NCBI RefSeq assembly: GCF_001412655.1 | Contig: NZ_CP012996.1 | Coordinates: 682,001-746,000 of the forward strand | Length of the DNA: 64,000 nucleotides | Direction: 5' to 3' | From: Pedobacter sp. PACM 27299 | GTDB taxonomy: Bacteria > Bacteroidota > Bacteroidia > Sphingobacteriales > Sphingobacteriaceae | Shown: positions 9,431-18,100 of the stretch, piece after piece | Position numbering within the stretch: position 1 is the first letter of the stretch | How the letters are laid out: each line of letters starts with the position of its first letter | Notes under the pieces: generated by a model | Database searches by the model: none | Told to the model about the DNA's origin: nothing | The model's input: only the letters and a program-made list of their open reading frames with translations | Position numbers and translations under genes: made by a program

Positions 9431-9465
9431 AAAACTGCCTTGCGATGAGCAAGGCGGTTTTTTTT
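9431..9465 (+). terminator. Rho-independent terminator after OmpA gene
   Basis: A perfect 7-bp GC-rich stem (9437-9443 with 9449-9455) with a 5-base loop is extended by A/T and G-T pairs and followed by an eight-T run. Confidence 0.9.
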
Positions 9466-9693
9466 GTGCTTAACTTTTTGAAGACATTCCATTTTTGTGA
9501 TTTCATTTAAGGGAATTAGAGGGGCTTGGTAGGGCCCCTCTTCACAAATTTGCTTTCAAACCCTGTTTCAAGGGCGATTTTAAATACGATTAATTACTAA
9601 TAATGTTAGTAATTAATTAAAGGTTATAAGAGGTGTGCTATTGTTTATTAGTATCTTGGTGTTTTATAATTCTAACCATTAACCCCTTGTATC

Positions 9694-10530
9694 ATGGCAA
9701 TATTCGCAGTTGGCCCTTTTGGGCGCCCTTCCGGGAAAATAGGAAACGTAGTCTTTTATGAATTAAACGGACAAATAGTGGGTCGTGGGATCGGAAAGGC
9801 AGGAAAGCCCAGCAAAAAACAATTGGCTAACCGTCAGGCCATGTCAGCGACCATGGATTTTTTGAAACCGATGACTGATTTTATCAATGTGAGTTTTAAA
9901 TCGGAAGCCGAAGGCAGCTTGAAAAACCCGCATAACCTGGCCACCTCTTATAATAAGAAAAACGCTTTAACAGGTGAATATCCAAATATTCGGGTTGATT
10001 ATACCAAAGCCATCCTCAGTAAAGGGCAGCTGGAATCGGCAAACCAATTAAAAATCAGCAAAGGAGAAAATGGTCTGCATTTGAGCTGGGATTCGAGTGT
10101 TGCTGAAAATGGCGAAAATGATGACTTGCTGATGGTCATGATCAGCCATCCGGGCAGAAAACGTGCAAGCAGCTATTTAAATGCAGCAAGAAGAGTAGAG
10201 GGGATTTGTTATCTTCCACTTGCTAAGGATTGGATGATGGAGGAGCAGATGGAAATTTATGTCTGTTTTAAATCGGCGAATGGCAAGTTGATCTCCGATA
10301 GTACCTATGTAGGTAATCTGAATGGTGCTCCAGCAACTAAAGAACAAAAGGCAGTAGAAACACAGTACCATGCGACGAAAACCCGCTATGATTTGGTGGC
10401 CGCTAATTACGATAAAAAAAGACTGGATTTTGCGGAGGGAATCCCTGAAAGCAAGGCCTTCCGCTGTCTGGAAACAGAATACTTCGCTTTAAAAAGTAAG
10501 CTGCTCATGCTGCAGGAAAAACCTTCCTGA
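9694..10530 (+). CDS. DUF6266 family protein, function unknown
   Basis: The 278-residue protein begins with a glycine-rich stretch (GPFGRPSGKIGNVVFYELNG, residues 7-26) followed by a basic segment, the hallmark of DUF6266, a family found in Bacteroidota and without known function. The middle part (about 95-210) looks like a beta-sandwich, with paired strands and LHLSWD. The C-terminal 60 residues are helical and charged. No signal peptide or membrane segment is seen. The gene stands alone between the OmpA terminator and the MarR operon. Phage-tail or surface roles have been guessed for such proteins, but nothing here supports one. Confidence 0.75.
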   Translation: MAIFAVGPFGRPSGKIGNVVFYELNGQIVGRGIGKAGKPSKKQLANRQAMSATMDFLKPMTDFINVSFKSEAEGSLKNPHNLATSYNKKNALTGEYPNIRVDYTKAILSKGQLESANQLKISKGENGLHLSWDSSVAENGENDDLLMVMISHPGRKRASSYLNAARRVEGICYLPLAKDWMMEEQMEIYVCFKSANGKLISDSTYVGNLNGAPATKEQKAVETQYHATKTRYDLVAANYDKKRLDFAEGIPESKAFRCLETEYFALKSKLLMLQEKPS

Positions 10531-10631
10531 TCATCTGGAAAAATATTCTTTTTATAGGTCTGTTCCAGGCTTTTCTGTGTGTTTATCTCTCCTGTCTTTC
10601 TTGCTGCTGAAATAAAATAATATTTTTTTTC

Positions 10632-10643
10632 TTTGCTTGCATT
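10632..10643. promoter_or_regulatory. Predicted MarR operator, distal copy
   Basis: TTTGCTTGCATT is a near-palindrome (TTTGC-TT-GCATT) that overlaps the TTG -33 element. It resembles the proximal copy at 10669-10680, and nine bases (10634-10642) are its exact inverted repeat. The predicted regulator is the MarR protein encoded just downstream. Confidence 0.55.
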
Positions 10644-10667
10644 TGATTTATTTATTCGATAGCTTTG
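10637..10667 (+). promoter_or_regulatory. Promoter of the marR-fad operon
   Basis: TTG (10637-10639), a 20-base spacer and TAGCTTTG (10660-10667) match the Bacteroidota consensus exactly. The start codon lies 21 bases after the -7 element. Both ends of the promoter are flanked by operator-like palindromes. Confidence 0.75.
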
Positions 10668-10668
10668 T

Positions 10669-10680
10669 TATGCAAGCATA
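10669..10680. promoter_or_regulatory. Predicted MarR operator, proximal copy
   Basis: TATGCAAGCATA is a perfect 5-bp inverted repeat with a two-base centre, placed over the predicted transcription start just after the -7 element. Bound repressor here would block initiation. Confidence 0.6.
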
Positions 10681-10687
10681 GTAATTA

Positions 10688-11146
10688 ATGAAACAACAAG
10701 AGACAGTAGATTATTTCCTGAAAGTGGTTTGGCAGAACGTTTCCAACACTTATAATCAGATCGCTTCCGGGTTCGGAATCACGCAGGCCATTGGCTATGT
10801 GCTGATCAATATTGAGAAAGAAGGGACTGCGGTTTCTAAGCTGGCCGGTTTGCTCGGGGTGAAGGCTACCAGTTTATCAAGAATGCTAAACAATATGGAA
10901 GAACAGGGGTTAATATATCGGGAGACTTCGATCGGTGATAAGCGGTCGGTAAAAGTTTTCCTGACCGATTTAGGCAGGGAGAAAAGACTGCTCGCAAGAG
11001 AAGTGGTGATCTCTTTTAATGAATACCTGAACAAGCATTTTAGCAATCAGGAAAAAAATAACCTAATCTCGTCCTTACAGAAACTGAATAAACTTACACT
11101 GGCATATAAAATTCCTACTGAAAATTATGAACAAGAAGATAAATAG
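10688..11146 (+). CDS. MarR family transcriptional regulator of the fatty-acid oxidation operon
   Basis: The 152-residue protein has the MarR winged helix: recognition helix region VKATSLSRMLNNMEEQGLIYRE (about 57-78) and wing with GDKRSVKVFLTDLG. It is the first gene of the operon and overlaps the next gene by 20 bases, so it is translated together with the beta-oxidation enzymes it probably controls. Two matching palindromes around the promoter (10632-10643 and 10669-10680) fit autorepression relieved by an acyl-CoA or fatty acid. The ligand is inferred only from gene context. Bacteroidota often use MarR or TetR proteins where E. coli uses FadR. Confidence 0.9.
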   Translation: MKQQETVDYFLKVVWQNVSNTYNQIASGFGITQAIGYVLINIEKEGTAVSKLAGLLGVKATSLSRMLNNMEEQGLIYRETSIGDKRSVKVFLTDLGREKRLLAREVVISFNEYLNKHFSNQEKNNLISSLQKLNKLTLAYKIPTENYEQEDK

Positions 11147-13532
11147 AGTAGCAGTATTGGGCTCAGGTATTATGGGTTCACGTATTGCTTGTCACTTTGC
11201 GAACATTGGAGTTGAAGTACTTTTATTGGACATTGCACCAAAGGAACTCAGCGCAGAGGAGCAGTCGAAAGGACTGAGTCTGGACCATCCTGCAGTTAAG
11301 AATCGAATTGTAAATGCAGCATTGCAGAATACGGTGAAAACTAATCCTTCACCTGTTTACAGCAAAAAGGTCTTGAATAAAATCACAACAGGGAACTTTA
11401 CGGACGACATGTCAAAGATCGGCTCTTACGACTGGATCATTGAGGTGGTGGTAGAAAACCTGGACATCAAAAGAAAAGTATTTGAACAGGTAGAGCAATT
11501 CCGTAAACCGGGATCATTGGTCACTTCGAATACTTCGGGAATCCCGATCCATTTAATGGCTGAAGGAAGATCTGATGATTTTAAAGCCAATTTCTGCGGA
11601 ACTCACTTCTTTAACCCGCCTCGTTACCTGAGGTTGCTGGAAATCATTCCTACACCGGATACCCATCCGGAACTGGTGGATTTCTTAATGCATTACGGAG
11701 ATAAATTTTTAGGAAAAACGACGGTACTATGTAAGGATACCCCGGCATTTATTGCCAATAGGGTAGGTGTATACTCCATTATGGCTTTACTGCATCTGGT
11801 AGAGAAAATGGACCTGACTGTAGAAGAAGTTGATAAATTTACCGGTCCTGCTTTAGGCAGACCAAAATCGGCGACTTTCCGTACCACTGATGTGGTGGGA
11901 TTAGATACCATGATTAAAGTTTCTAAAGGACTTTATGACAATTGTCCGGAGGATAAGGCACATGAGCTGTTTAAGCTTCCTGCTTACGTAGAGAAAATGG
12001 AAGCCAACAACTGGTTGGGCGATAAAACAAAACAAGGTTTTTATAAAAAAACAAAAACCGCAGATGGCAAAACAGAAATTTTAGCGCTAGACTTAAAAAC
12101 CCTGGAATACCGTCCTCAGGAGAAAGTGAAATCGGCTACGCTGGACACCACCAAATCTATCGAGAATGTAAAAGACAGGATGAAAGTTTTTGCCGCAGGA
12201 AAAGATAAGGCCGGAGAATTGTTCCGCGCTTCTTTCTTCGGATTGTTTGAATATGTATCGGATCGCATTCCGGAAATCTCTGATGAGCTATACCGCATTG
12301 ATGATGCCATGCGTGCCGGCTTTGCCTGGGATTTAGGCCCTTTCGAAGTTTGGGATGCCGTAGGCATTGCCGATGCAATTGAAGGTATGAAAAAATATGG
12401 CCATGAGGCTGCGCCTTGGGTGCATGAAATGCTGGCTGCCGGACATACTGCTTTCTATAAAGTTGAAGGTGGCGTAAAGAAATATTATGACATCCCTTCG
12501 AAAAGCTATAAAGCAGTTCCGGGAACAGAGGCCTTTATCATTCTTGATAATTTAAGGGCAAATAAAACGATCTGGAAAAATGGCGGTGCTTCTATCATTG
12601 ATCTTGGTGACGGTATCCTGAATGTTGAATTCCATTCTAAAATGAATACGATTGGCGGCGATACATTACAGGCGATCAATAAAGCAATAGACCTTGCGGA
12701 AAAAGAATACAGAGGGGTAGTGATCGGAAACGATGGCGCCAATTTCTCTGCCGGTGCAAATGTGGGCATGATTTTCATGATGGCGGTAGAGCAAGAGTGG
12801 GAAGAGTTAAATCTGGCCATCCGTATGTTCCAGAATACTTCGATGCGCATCCGTTATTCTTCGATTCCGGTAGTAGTTGCTCCGCATAATTTAACACTTG
12901 GCGGTGGCTGTGAATTTAGTTTACATGCGGACCATGTGCAGCTGAATGCCGAAACTTATATGGGCTTGGTAGAGTTTGGCGTTGGGGTGATTCCTGGCGG
13001 CGGCGGTACCAAAGAGTTCGCTTTGCGTGCTTCCGATGAATATAAAGAAGATCAGATTGTACAAAATGTATTAAAAGACAGGTTCCTGACCATCGGTATG
13101 GCGAAAGTTTCCACTTCCGCTGTTGAAGCCTTTGAACTGGGTTATCTGCAGAAAGATAAATATTCGATTTCGATGAACAGAAGCCGATTGATCGCCGATG
13201 CGAAAGCAAAAGCAATTGAACTGGCAGATGCAGGATACACGAAACCAGTACCTCGTAAAGACATCAGGGTGTTGGGTAAACAAGGTTTAGGCATTGTTTA
13301 TGCCGGCGCAAACACGATGTATTCCGGTCATTATATTTCTGAACACGATAAGAAAATCTCTGAAAAATTGGGTTGGGTGATGTGTGGTGGAGATCTTTCC
13401 TCGCCAACAGAGGTCACAGAACAGTATTTGCTGGATCTGGAAAGGGAAGCCTTCCTATCGCTTTGCGGAGAACGTAAAACACTGGAGCGAATTCAAAGTA
13501 TTGTGACCAAAGGGAAACCTTTAAGAAACTAA
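11127..13532 (+). CDS. 3-hydroxyacyl-CoA dehydrogenase / enoyl-CoA hydratase fusion
   Basis: This 801-residue bifunctional enzyme performs the middle two steps of beta-oxidation. The N-terminal half is the NAD-dependent dehydrogenase (GSGIMGSRIACHFAN near residues 12-26, then CGTHFFNPP with the catalytic His). The C-terminal half, from about residue 480, is a crotonase-fold hydratase (NFSAGANVGM, oxyanion loop, and LGGGCEFSLHAD near 590). This order is the reverse of E. coli FadB, which has the hydratase first, and is common in Bacteroidota. It lies second in the MarR operon, overlapping marR by 20 bases and 25 bases before the thiolase. Confidence 0.93.
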   Translation: MNKKINRVAVLGSGIMGSRIACHFANIGVEVLLLDIAPKELSAEEQSKGLSLDHPAVKNRIVNAALQNTVKTNPSPVYSKKVLNKITTGNFTDDMSKIGSYDWIIEVVVENLDIKRKVFEQVEQFRKPGSLVTSNTSGIPIHLMAEGRSDDFKANFCGTHFFNPPRYLRLLEIIPTPDTHPELVDFLMHYGDKFLGKTTVLCKDTPAFIANRVGVYSIMALLHLVEKMDLTVEEVDKFTGPALGRPKSATFRTTDVVGLDTMIKVSKGLYDNCPEDKAHELFKLPAYVEKMEANNWLGDKTKQGFYKKTKTADGKTEILALDLKTLEYRPQEKVKSATLDTTKSIENVKDRMKVFAAGKDKAGELFRASFFGLFEYVSDRIPEISDELYRIDDAMRAGFAWDLGPFEVWDAVGIADAIEGMKKYGHEAAPWVHEMLAAGHTAFYKVEGGVKKYYDIPSKSYKAVPGTEAFIILDNLRANKTIWKNGGASIIDLGDGILNVEFHSKMNTIGGDTLQAINKAIDLAEKEYRGVVIGNDGANFSAGANVGMIFMMAVEQEWEELNLAIRMFQNTSMRIRYSSIPVVVAPHNLTLGGGCEFSLHADHVQLNAETYMGLVEFGVGVIPGGGGTKEFALRASDEYKEDQIVQNVLKDRFLTIGMAKVSTSAVEAFELGYLQKDKYSISMNRSRLIADAKAKAIELADAGYTKPVPRKDIRVLGKQGLGIVYAGANTMYSGHYISEHDKKISEKLGWVMCGGDLSSPTEVTEQYLLDLEREAFLSLCGERKTLERIQSIVTKGKPLRN

Positions 13533-13557
13533 TTTTTTTCTATTAAAAGACACAAAC

Positions 13558-14736
13558 ATGCAAGAAGCATATATTATAGCAGGATATCGTACCGCAGTGG
13601 GCAAGGCTCCCCGTGGTGTATTTCGTTTTACCAGAGCTGATGATTTAGCGGCAGATGTGATCAGACAGCTAGTGGCCTCAGTGCCTAATCTGGATACGAC
13701 ACAAATTGATGATGTGATTGTTGGAAATGCAACTCCTGAAGCAGAACAAGGCCTGAATATCGGTCGTATGATCTCGCTGATGGGATTGGATACCGATAAA
13801 GTACCGGGCGTAACAGTCAATCGTTATTGCGCTTCAGGATTGGAAACTATTGCAACAGCAGTGGCAAAGATCAAAAGCGGTATGGCAGATTGTATCATTG
13901 CCGGTGGTGTAGAAGTAATGTCGGGCATGCCTTTTGGTGGTTGGAAAGTTGTTCCTAATCCTGATGTGGCAATGAAAAACCCGGATTGGTATTGGGGAAT
14001 GGGCTTAACCGCAGAAGCAGTGGCCAATGAATATAAAGTAAGCAGGGAAGATCAGGATGCTTTCGCCTTTCAATCGAACATGAAAGCGGTGGAAGCGATC
14101 AAAAACGGTCATCTGAAAGCTGGCGTTGCGCCGATCAGGGTAGTAGAAAATTACCTGGACGGCAATATGAAAAAGAAGACACGCAGTTATGTGGTGGATA
14201 CTGATGAAGGACCAAGAGCGGACACTTCTCTGGAAAAACTGGCCAAATTGAAACCTGTTTTTGCAGCGGATGGCAGTGTGACTGCCGGTAACTCTTCACA
14301 GACTTCTGATGGTGCAGCCTTTGTACTGGTCGTTTCTGAAAAGAAAATGAAAGAATTAGGCGTAGAGCCGATTGCTCGGTTAGTGAGTTATGGCATTGCT
14401 GGTGTTCCACCAAGAATTATGGGTATTGGACCGATTGAAGCGATTCCGAAAGCTTTAAAAATGGCAGGTATGAAACTGGAAGAACTGGACCTGATCGAAC
14501 TGAATGAGGCTTTCGCTTCACAGTCTCTGGCCGTGATCCGGACTTTAGGTATCGATGCTGAGAAGGTAAACGTGAACGGTGGTGCCATTGCACTTGGACA
14601 CCCGCTAGGTTGTACCGGTGCTAAATTATCAGTGCAATTATTTAATGAATTGAAACGAAGGGATCAGAAATATGGTATGGTAACCATGTGCGTGGGTAGC
14701 GGACAAGGTGCTGCCGGAATTTTCGAAATGCTTTAA
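13558..14736 (+). CDS. Acetyl-CoA C-acyltransferase (3-ketoacyl-CoA thiolase)
   Basis: The 392-residue thiolase shows the nucleophile motif NRYCASG with Cys near residue 91, the GHPLGCTGAK motif with the catalytic His near 350, and the C-terminal CVGSGQGAA motif with the second Cys. It cleaves 3-ketoacyl-CoA to acetyl-CoA and a shortened acyl-CoA, the last step of the cycle. It is third in the operon, 9 bases before the acyl-CoA dehydrogenase gene. Length and motifs fit degradative FadA/FadI-type thiolases; a biosynthetic acetyl-CoA acetyltransferase is less likely given the context. Confidence 0.93.
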   Translation: MQEAYIIAGYRTAVGKAPRGVFRFTRADDLAADVIRQLVASVPNLDTTQIDDVIVGNATPEAEQGLNIGRMISLMGLDTDKVPGVTVNRYCASGLETIATAVAKIKSGMADCIIAGGVEVMSGMPFGGWKVVPNPDVAMKNPDWYWGMGLTAEAVANEYKVSREDQDAFAFQSNMKAVEAIKNGHLKAGVAPIRVVENYLDGNMKKKTRSYVVDTDEGPRADTSLEKLAKLKPVFAADGSVTAGNSSQTSDGAAFVLVVSEKKMKELGVEPIARLVSYGIAGVPPRIMGIGPIEAIPKALKMAGMKLEELDLIELNEAFASQSLAVIRTLGIDAEKVNVNGGAIALGHPLGCTGAKLSVQLFNELKRRDQKYGMVTMCVGSGQGAAGIFEML

Positions 14737-14745
14737 TAAAATATT

Positions 14746-16536
14746 ATGGAAACTACAGACAAAAAAACAATTAAAGGTGGAGCGTTTTTAATTACAGAAA
14801 CCAATTACCAGGATGTATTTATTCCTGAAGAATTTGATGAAGAGCAGCAAATGATTGCACAGACCTGCCGCGATTTTCTAGCAACAGAAGTGTATCCAAA
14901 CCTGGATCGTATCGACACCCAGGAAGAGGGCTTGATGCCTTCGTTAATGGATAAAGCTGGTGCACTCGGTATATTAGGGGTTTCCATTCCTGAAGAATTT
15001 GGTGGCTTTGGCAAGAATTTCAACACTTCGATGCTGGTTGCTGATGTGATTGGTGCTGGTCATTCCTTTGCTGTAGCACTTTCTGCACATACAGGAATCG
15101 GTACATTGCCTATCTTATATTATGGAAATGAAGCGCAGAAAGCGAAGTACATTCCTAAACTGGGAACCGGCGAATGGAAAGCAGCATACTGCTTAACAGA
15201 ACCTAATTCTGGTTCGGATGCCAATTCTGGAAAAACTAAAGCAAAGCTTTCTGAGGATGGGAAACATTACCTGATCACTGGTCAGAAAATGTGGATCACG
15301 AATGGTGGTTTTGCTGATATATTTATTGTGTTCGCTAAGATTGATGACGATGCCAATTTAACTGCTTTCATTGTAGAGCGTGATTTTGGGGGCATAACCA
15401 TGAATCCGGAGGAGCATAAAATGGGAATCAAAGGTTCTTCTACCAGACAGGTATTCTTCAATGATTGCCCGGTTCCAGTAGAAAATATGCTTTCTGAACG
15501 TCAGAACGGCTTTAAGATTGCCGTGAACATTTTGAACATTGGCCGTATTAAATTGTCGGCAGCAGCGATTGGTGCTTCAAAAGCAGTGATTGATACCGCG
15601 ATTAATTATTCAAACGAAAGAATTCAATTTGACCGTCCGATTTCTAAATATGGTGCCATCAGGTATAAATTAGCAGAAATGGCGGCAAAAGTGTATGCTG
15701 TAGAATCGGCCAACTATCGCGCAGGTCAGAATATTGACGATGCGTATGAAAGATTGGTTGCGGGAGGAATGGATGCGAGTAAAGCCAAACTGAAATCTAC
15801 CGAAGAATATGCGGTAGAATGTGCAATCCTGAAAGTTTGGGGTTCTGAAGCATTGGATTACGTAGTAGACGAAGGGGTGCAGATTTATGGTGGTATGGGG
15901 TTCTCCGCGGAAGCGCCAATGGACCGTGCATATCGTGATGCTAGGATCAACAGAATCTTTGAAGGGACGAACGAAATCAACAGGTTATTAACAGTAGATA
16001 TGATGTTGAAGCGCGCCATGAAAGGTGAGTTGGATTTGATGACGCCTGCTACTGCTGTAGCTGCAGAATTAATGTCTATCCCTGAATTCGGAGAAGAAGA
16101 TGACGCGTTATTCGCGGCAGAAAAGAAAATTATTAAAAATCTGAAAAAGGCGACTTTAATGGTGGCGGGTGCTGCGGTTCAGAAATTGATGATGAGCCTT
16201 TCTAAGGAGCAGGAGATTTTGATGAACATTGCAGATATGGCCAGCTATGTTTATGTAGCAGAATCAGCGATGTTGAGAACAGAAAAGTTGGTGAGCCTTC
16301 GTGGTGAAGCCGCTTGTGAAGGTCAGCTGAACTTAATGCGTATCTATTTTGTGGAGGCGGTTGATGCTTTGCAAAAAGCGGGTAAAGAAGCTTTATGGGC
16401 ATTTGCTGATGGAGATGAGCAACGCATGATGATGGTAGGTTTACGCCGTTTCACTAAAATGGAAGCCTTCAATGTGAAAGAAACCCGTCAGAAGGTTGCA
16501 CAGCAAGTAATTGCTGCCAATAAATATTGCTATTAA
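14746..16536 (+). CDS. Acyl-CoA dehydrogenase, long form
   Basis: The flavoenzyme (596 residues) makes the first double bond in beta-oxidation. It carries the ACAD fold in the first 430 residues (AYCLTEPNSGSDA flavin-contacting motif near 145; YRDARINRIFEGTNEI near 405 with the predicted catalytic Glu) and about 160 further C-terminal helical residues, as in very-long-chain-type enzymes. It is the last gene of the MarR operon and is followed by a clear terminator. The long form suggests a preference for longer acyl chains, which is inference. The electron-transfer flavoprotein genes are not in the window. Confidence 0.92.
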   Translation: METTDKKTIKGGAFLITETNYQDVFIPEEFDEEQQMIAQTCRDFLATEVYPNLDRIDTQEEGLMPSLMDKAGALGILGVSIPEEFGGFGKNFNTSMLVADVIGAGHSFAVALSAHTGIGTLPILYYGNEAQKAKYIPKLGTGEWKAAYCLTEPNSGSDANSGKTKAKLSEDGKHYLITGQKMWITNGGFADIFIVFAKIDDDANLTAFIVERDFGGITMNPEEHKMGIKGSSTRQVFFNDCPVPVENMLSERQNGFKIAVNILNIGRIKLSAAAIGASKAVIDTAINYSNERIQFDRPISKYGAIRYKLAEMAAKVYAVESANYRAGQNIDDAYERLVAGGMDASKAKLKSTEEYAVECAILKVWGSEALDYVVDEGVQIYGGMGFSAEAPMDRAYRDARINRIFEGTNEINRLLTVDMMLKRAMKGELDLMTPATAVAAELMSIPEFGEEDDALFAAEKKIIKNLKKATLMVAGAAVQKLMMSLSKEQEILMNIADMASYVYVAESAMLRTEKLVSLRGEAACEGQLNLMRIYFVEAVDALQKAGKEALWAFADGDEQRMMMVGLRRFTKMEAFNVKETRQKVAQQVIAANKYCY

Positions 16537-16559
16537 GGTATATATTCATAATTAAACTG

Positions 16560-16588
16560 AACGCTCTTAATCTGATTAAGGGCGTTTT
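16560..16588 (+). terminator. Terminator of the marR-fad operon
   Basis: A 10-bp stem (16562-16571 with 16575-16584) around a 3-base loop is followed by a T run. Confidence 0.9.
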
Positions 16589-16628
16589 TTTTGTGGTCCC
16601 TTTTCTATTTGTTAAAATTGGTTAAAAA

Positions 16629-16659
16629 TTGCGGCATCGCCAATAAAAGACTATTTTTG
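16629..16659 (+). promoter_or_regulatory. Promoter of the FKBP pair, nearly leaderless
   Basis: TTG at 16629-16631, a 20-base spacer and TATTTTTG at 16652-16659 match the consensus. The ATG at 16666 lies only 6 bases after the -7 element, so transcription should start at or within about 3 bases of the start codon. Confidence 0.6.
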
Positions 16660-16665
16660 TCTATT

Positions 16666-17145
16666 ATGTTAAAAAACAAGATTTTGCTGTTGTCGTTTTT
16701 GCTATGCGGTTTATTTGCTGCATGTGAGAAGACTCCTCCTTACGACTCGGAGAAACAGTTGGAATTGGACGCGATAACGATACAAAAATATAAGGACAGT
16801 ACCAGAACAACTTTTACGGTAGACCCTTCTGGTTTGAATTATCAAATTACGGCCGTAGGGACAGGAACAGTGTTCCCAAGATTAGAAGATAGTCTGGTAG
16901 TGTATTTTGATGCCCATGTGTTAAAGTCAACGGCGTCTTTTCAGACGATTCCGGAAACAGATTCGGTGACGGTAAAGCTTGCTGATGCGATGAAAGGCTG
17001 GCAGATCGGCCTTCCGAAAATCACTAAAGGAGGCCAGATCAGGCTGATCATTCCCTCTGCTTTAGCTTACAAGGATTTTTCCGGCGCCAAAATTCCGCCA
17101 TTTGCCATATTAGATTATACCATTACCCTAAAGAATATAAAATAG
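16666..17145 (+). CDS. FKBP-type peptidyl-prolyl isomerase-like lipoprotein
   Basis: Starting at the ATG at 16666 the protein has 159 residues with a lipobox (LFAAC, Cys near 20) and a single FKBP domain (VVYFDAHVL, GWQIGLPKITKGGQIRL, IPPFAILDYTI). A reading frame from 16591 exists, but that start lies just after the previous terminator and upstream of the promoter, so it is rejected. The protein is probably anchored in the periplasm and helps fold exported proteins. The next gene, 10 bases on, is a two-domain relative, so the two form an operon. Several residues of the human FKBP12 pocket are not obviously kept, so isomerase activity is uncertain. Confidence 0.85.
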   Translation: MLKNKILLLSFLLCGLFAACEKTPPYDSEKQLELDAITIQKYKDSTRTTFTVDPSGLNYQITAVGTGTVFPRLEDSLVVYFDAHVLKSTASFQTIPETDSVTVKLADAMKGWQIGLPKITKGGQIRLIIPSALAYKDFSGAKIPPFAILDYTITLKNIK

Positions 17146-17155
17146 AAAATACAAA

Positions 17156-18064
17156 ATGATTAAAAAGTTATCACTTTATACCATTGCCTTGCTGGCGACC
17201 ATCGTTATTTTTAGTTCCTGTAAAAAGGAGTATGAGTCAGTTCAGACGATAGATGATACTAAACTGGCGGACTATTTCGCAAAAAACAACATCAATGCAA
17301 TTGCGGATTCTGCTAAAACCGGTTATTTTTATGTGCCTGCACAGCCTGCTGGAAGTACAGATGCCAACAACTATAAACTGACGGATTCTGTGCGTTACCG
17401 CATCACAGTATCAGCATTTTCTAACGGAGCTGTATTTGCGACGACGCCTACTTATCGTAATGAAGGACAACGGGTGGGTACCACATTTGGATTTTTCGGT
17501 AAATCTATTCCTGCCATCTCTCAGGTACTTAGAAAGTTAAATCCTGGTGCAACGGTAAAAATTTACCTGCCTTCTTACCTGGCTTTTGGTAGAAATGGAT
17601 TGCCATCTGTAGGCATTGCTTCAAATGAAATTATCGTAGTATCAATTACTACTTATAAAGAAAGTCAAGCGGTTCTGAATGATGGACTGATACAGGCTTA
17701 TTTAGCAGCGAATTCAATTACTAATGCGGTTAAAGATCCTTCTGGCATATATCTGCAAACCACTACAGTGGGCACAGGAACAGAGGTCATCAACCAGAAT
17801 TCTTTAGTGAACTTCAGTTATGTATTGAAGAGTTTAGACGGTGGCCTGAATCAGGAAGCCAGCATGACTTCTATGCCTAAAAAGTTAATTCCAGCATTTA
17901 GAATTATGCTGCCAAAATTCAGTAAAGGTTCTAAAGTAAGGATGTTTATTCCTTCCGGACTGGCTTATGGAAATGCGTTAGTCACTGATCCTAATGGTGG
18001 TGAGTCTATTCCTCCAAATTCAAACCTGGATTACAGCGTAGAAGTATTAGAAGTAACCAACTAA
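17156..18064 (+). CDS. Two-domain FKBP-type isomerase-like lipoprotein
   Basis: The 302-residue lipoprotein (lipobox IFSSC, Cys near 22) contains two FKBP-like domains in tandem: one around residues 75-165 (VYRN-less, ending in IIVVSI) and one around 195-300 (LVNFSYVLKSL, MLPKFSKGSKVRMFIPS, IPPNSNLDYSVEV). The first domain is the more degenerate. It directly follows the single-domain paralogue and probably shares its promoter and periplasmic location. Tandem FKBP lipoproteins are common in Bacteroidota and are assumed to be chaperones; some have lost catalysis. A hairpin overlapping the converging photolyase gene ends the unit. Confidence 0.8.
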   Translation: MIKKLSLYTIALLATIVIFSSCKKEYESVQTIDDTKLADYFAKNNINAIADSAKTGYFYVPAQPAGSTDANNYKLTDSVRYRITVSAFSNGAVFATTPTYRNEGQRVGTTFGFFGKSIPAISQVLRKLNPGATVKIYLPSYLAFGRNGLPSVGIASNEIIVVSITTYKESQAVLNDGLIQAYLAANSITNAVKDPSGIYLQTTTVGTGTEVINQNSLVNFSYVLKSLDGGLNQEASMTSMPKKLIPAFRIMLPKFSKGSKVRMFIPSGLAYGNALVTDPNGGESIPPNSNLDYSVEVLEVTN

Positions 18065-18073
18065 AATATAATG

Positions 18074-18100
18074 GCGGCATTATTCATTTAATGCCGCTTT
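18074..18100. terminator. Bidirectional terminator between FKBP and photolyase genes
   Basis: A 9-bp stem (18074-18082 with 18089-18097) and 6-base loop sit between convergent genes and overlap the last codons of the photolyase gene, with T-rich tails. Confidence 0.7.
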
